This document shows positions 29,327 to 32,481 of a stretch of DNA of 32,481 nt, in pieces (position 1 is the stretch's first letter; the number at the start of each line of letters is the position of its first letter). The position numbers and the translations under genes were made by a program. Origin of the DNA: Glaciecola sp. (GTDB taxonomy: Bacteria > Pseudomonadota > Gammaproteobacteria > Enterobacterales > Alteromonadaceae); NCBI GenBank assembly GCA_029251505.1, contig JAQXDG010000135.1, positions 1 through 32,481 on the forward strand. Direction: 5' to 3'. The notes beneath the pieces are model-generated. The model saw only the letters and a list, made by a program, of their open reading frames with translations. It made no database searches and was not told where the DNA came from.

Positions 29327-31171
29327 TTAAATCGACAAAGATTCAAGGCGACGACCGCCCCAAATTAAGTTCACTATCAAGCGTGTTAACACGATAGCAG
29401 TAAACATAGACGTAGCGATACCAATCATCAGTGTGATGGAAAAGCCTTTGATTGGTCCGGTACCGACTGCAAACAATATTAAGCCTGCGATAAATGTCGT
29501 AATGTTTGCATCTAAAATGGTTGAAAATGCACTATCATAACCATGATGGATTGCTTGTTGTGGCGAACGACCATCTCGTAGTTCTTCACGAATACGTTCA
29601 AAAATCAGCACATTCGCATCAACTGCCATACCAACGGTTAAAACAATACCTGCCATTCCAGGTAGCGTTAAGGTTGCGCCAGGGATCATCGACATCACAC
29701 CGACTATCATCACTAAGTTAGCGACCAACGCAATATTGGCGACAATACCAAAGGCTTTGTAATAAACGAGCATAAAGAACAAGACTAATAACAATCCACC
29801 TTGGATTGCTTTCATACCTAATTCGATATTTTCAGCCCCTAAACTTGGTCCAACTGTGCGCTCTTCAACAATAGTGATCGGAGCAATCAACGCACCAGCA
29901 CGCAATAATAAGGCTAAATCACGCGCTTCTTTAGGCGAATCTAATCCCGTAATACGGAAGTTACTGCCCAAACGTGCTTGAATCGTAGCGATAGAAATGA
30001 CTTCTTCTTTTTTCTCAAAAATCAGTTTGTCGTTACTATCTCGTTCACCCGTTGCTTTGTATTCAATAAACACCGTCGCCATTGGATTACCAATATTGTC
30101 TTTAGTGCCTTGTGACATCTTACTGCCACCTTTTGAATCCAATGAAATATTCACCTGTGGAATCCCATATTCATCAACACCACTGTTGGCATCAATAATA
30201 TGGTTACCGGTTAGCATGACACGTTTATTCAGTAATTGCGGACGGCCGCTGCGGTCGTTAACCAAAATAGACGAGGCTGGAATACGACCATTGACGGCAT
30301 CACGCACATCATTGTCTTGGTCCACCATTCTAAACTCTAGGGTCGCTGTTGCGTTAAGAATTTCTTTCGCTTTAGCAGTATCTTGAATACCAGGCAACTG
30401 CACAACAATCCGTTCTGCACCTTGCTTTTGCACTAATGGCTCTGCGACACCTAATTGATTGACTCGATTACGGATAATGGTAATGTTTTGTTTTACCGCA
30501 TAATCACGAATTTGAACTAGGCGATTTTCAGAGAAGGTCACACGAATGATTAAGCCATCGCGTTCGTTAAATTCTAGATCTGGATTACGGTTACGTAAGA
30601 AAAAACGCGCTTTATCAAGTGTTTCTTGGTCACGAAACTGGATCGTGACGGCATCACCGACTTGTTTGACAGTACGGTAACGGATTTTTTCTTCACGCAA
30701 CGCAGTACGGAAGTCACCCACTAGATCTTCGGTCGTTTTAGCGATAGCTGAATTCATATCCACTTCCATCAAGAAGTGAACACCACCACGTAAATCTAGA
30801 CCCAGCTTCATCGGGCTACCACCTAATGCTGCCAACCATTGCGGCGTATCAGGGGCTAAATTCATCGCGACAAAATAATCATCGCCAAGCTGTGCTTCTA
30901 ACGCTTCACGAGCAACTAGCTGGCTATCAGAGTTATTGACACGGACTAAGATCTTACCATCGGCGTAATCAATACGCTTAGTCGCAACATCGTTCGCTTT
31001 TAGGATAGTTTCAATTTCTGGCACCATCGCTTGCGTCACTTGCGCATTACGTCCTGCAGAGATTTGTATTGCGTGATCTTCACCATAAATATTAGGCAAA
31101 GCATACAGTGCAGACGCACCGACTATCAACAACACTAAAATATATTTCCAAATCGGAGTTTGATTTAACAC
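29327..31171 (-). CDS. secD: Protein translocase subunit SecD
   Basis: Six-helix inner-membrane subunit that promotes the periplasmic stage of Sec export with SecF and YajC. The 614 residues match E. coli (615). The first helix is near residues 9-27 ([17 protein letters not shown]). The large periplasmic P1 region has [15 protein letters not shown], and [27 protein letters not shown] in pieces. The membrane part carries [34 protein letters not shown] and [20 protein letters not shown]. The start codon is GTG, inferred from the family N-terminus (MLN..P.WKY). A strong terminator hairpin lies between yajC and this gene. Confidence 0.98.
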   Translation of the reverse strand: MLNQTPIWKYILVLLIVGASALYALPNIYGEDHAIQISAGRNAQVTQAMVPEIETILKANDVATKRIDYADGKILVRVNNSDSQLVAREALEAQLGDDYFVAMNLAPDTPQWLAALGGSPMKLGLDLRGGVHFLMEVDMNSAIAKTTEDLVGDFRTALREEKIRYRTVKQVGDAVTIQFRDQETLDKARFFLRNRNPDLEFNERDGLIIRVTFSENRLVQIRDYAVKQNITIIRNRVNQLGVAEPLVQKQGAERIVVQLPGIQDTAKAKEILNATATLEFRMVDQDNDVRDAVNGRIPASSILVNDRSGRPQLLNKRVMLTGNHIIDANSGVDEYGIPQVNISLDSKGGSKMSQGTKDNIGNPMATVFIEYKATGERDSNDKLIFEKKEEVISIATIQARLGSNFRITGLDSPKEARDLALLLRAGALIAPITIVEERTVGPSLGAENIELGMKAIQGGLLLVLFFMLVYYKAFGIVANIALVANLVMIVGVMSMIPGATLTLPGMAGIVLTVGMAVDANVLIFERIREELRDGRSPQQAIHHGYDSAFSTILDANITTFIAGLILFAVGTGPIKGFSITLMIGIATSMFTAIVLTRLIVNLIWGGRRLESLSI

Positions 31172-31195
31172 AACTCTTAGTCCTACTTCGAATAT

Positions 31196-31224
31196 AAAAA
31201 AAATGGCTCGATTACCGAGCCATT
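31196..31224 (-). terminator. Intrinsic terminator between yajC and secD
   Basis: AATGGCTCG (31202-31210) and CGAGCCATT (31216-31224) form a perfect 9-bp stem with a five-base loop. On the minus strand it is followed directly by a run of T (TTTTTTTT including the stem end). It is a textbook terminator placed inside the yajC-secD-secF cluster. Confidence 0.85.
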
Positions 31225-31231
31225 ATAAGGA

Positions 31232-31570
31232 TTAGACAGCTTTCATTGTGCCTTTTGGCAACACCGCTGTTACCGCAGATTTTTGAATAATGATTTCATT
31301 TGATTCATTCAATGCAATCTCAATAAAATCTTTGTCTTCAGTCACCTTAGTAATTTTACCGACTAAACCACCTTGTGTAAGCACTTCATCACCTTTAGAT
31401 AATGAAGAAACAAGATTTTTGTGTTCTTTTACACGCTTCGCTTGTGGACGGTATAATAAGAAATAAAAGATTAAACCAAATACAGCTAACATAATTAGCA
31501 TTTCAAAACCGCCACCTTGTGCGCTTCCGCCGGCTGCTTGTGCATGTGCTGTTGAAATAAATAAACTCAT
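31232..31570 (-). CDS. yajC: Preprotein translocase subunit YajC
   Basis: Small single-span inner-membrane protein that associates with SecDF and SecYEG. The 112 residues (E. coli has 110) have a short Ala/Gly-rich periplasmic start (HAQAAGGSAQGGGFE), one membrane helix at about residues 24-42 (MLIMLAVFGLIFYFLLYRP) and the family motif YRPQAKRVKEHK. The cytosolic part contains GDEVLTQGGLVGKI. A strong ribosome binding site (AAGGAAG) lies upstream. It follows tgt by 33 bases, the conserved order, and is separated from secD by a terminator. Confidence 0.97.
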   Translation of the reverse strand: MSLFISTAHAQAAGGSAQGGGFEMLIMLAVFGLIFYFLLYRPQAKRVKEHKNLVSSLSKGDEVLTQGGLVGKITKVTEDKDFIEIALNESNEIIIQKSAVTAVLPKGTMKAV

Positions 31571-31603
31571 AGTAGTACTTCCTTAATAGTTAAAAATAAT
31601 GGC

Positions 31604-32481
<878 letters not shown>

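Overview
This window is core chromosome of a moderately AT-rich marine-type gammaproteobacterium. The gene neighbourhoods (guaBA/xseA, der-bamB-yfgM-hisS-ispG-rodZ-pilW-rlmN-ndk, iscRSUA-hscBA-fdx, cysE/trmJ/suhB, tgt-yajC-secDF) and the protein sequences fit Alteromonadales/Vibrionales relatives such as Moritella, Psychromonas or Shewanella. I cannot fix the genus from sequence alone.

Layout. Positions 1-249 hold the N-terminus of an integrase-like gene ending at the 3' end of guaA, which is probably the edge of a guaA-integrated genomic island lying mostly outside the window. Next come guaA and guaB (minus strand), divergent xseA, then rsuA and fadH (minus). A REP-associated tyrosine transposase element (about 7810-8651) separates fadH from a plus-strand operon of three small lipoproteins (CsgG-like, DUF4810-like, DUF799/GNA1162-like). 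A REP-type palindrome forms a bidirectional terminator between that operon and der. From 10480 to 20211 a co-directional minus-strand block carries ribosome assembly (der), outer-membrane assembly and secretion (bamB, yfgM), tRNA charging (hisS), isoprenoid synthesis (ispG), cell shape (rodZ), type IV pili (pilW), RNA methylation (rlmN) and nucleotide balance (ndk).

The full ISC iron-sulfur operon occupies 20309-25617, with two abutting IscR boxes over its promoter. cysE and trmJ lie upstream of it, and suhB diverges from trmJ. The suhB leader carries a boxA-like element matching the Nus-factor autoregulation known in E. coli. The window ends with secF, secD, yajC and a 5'-truncated tgt on the minus strand, with an intrinsic terminator between yajC and secD.

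Most of this is ordinary housekeeping. The accessory signals are the island edge with its integrase and repeat cluster, the REP/transposase element and its terminator-like relative, and the lipoprotein trio. A PilW with a C-terminal LysM domain and an acidic tandem repeat in RodZ are smaller oddities. No rRNA, tRNA or CRISPR array was seen, and no stretch over 300 bases lacks a gene.
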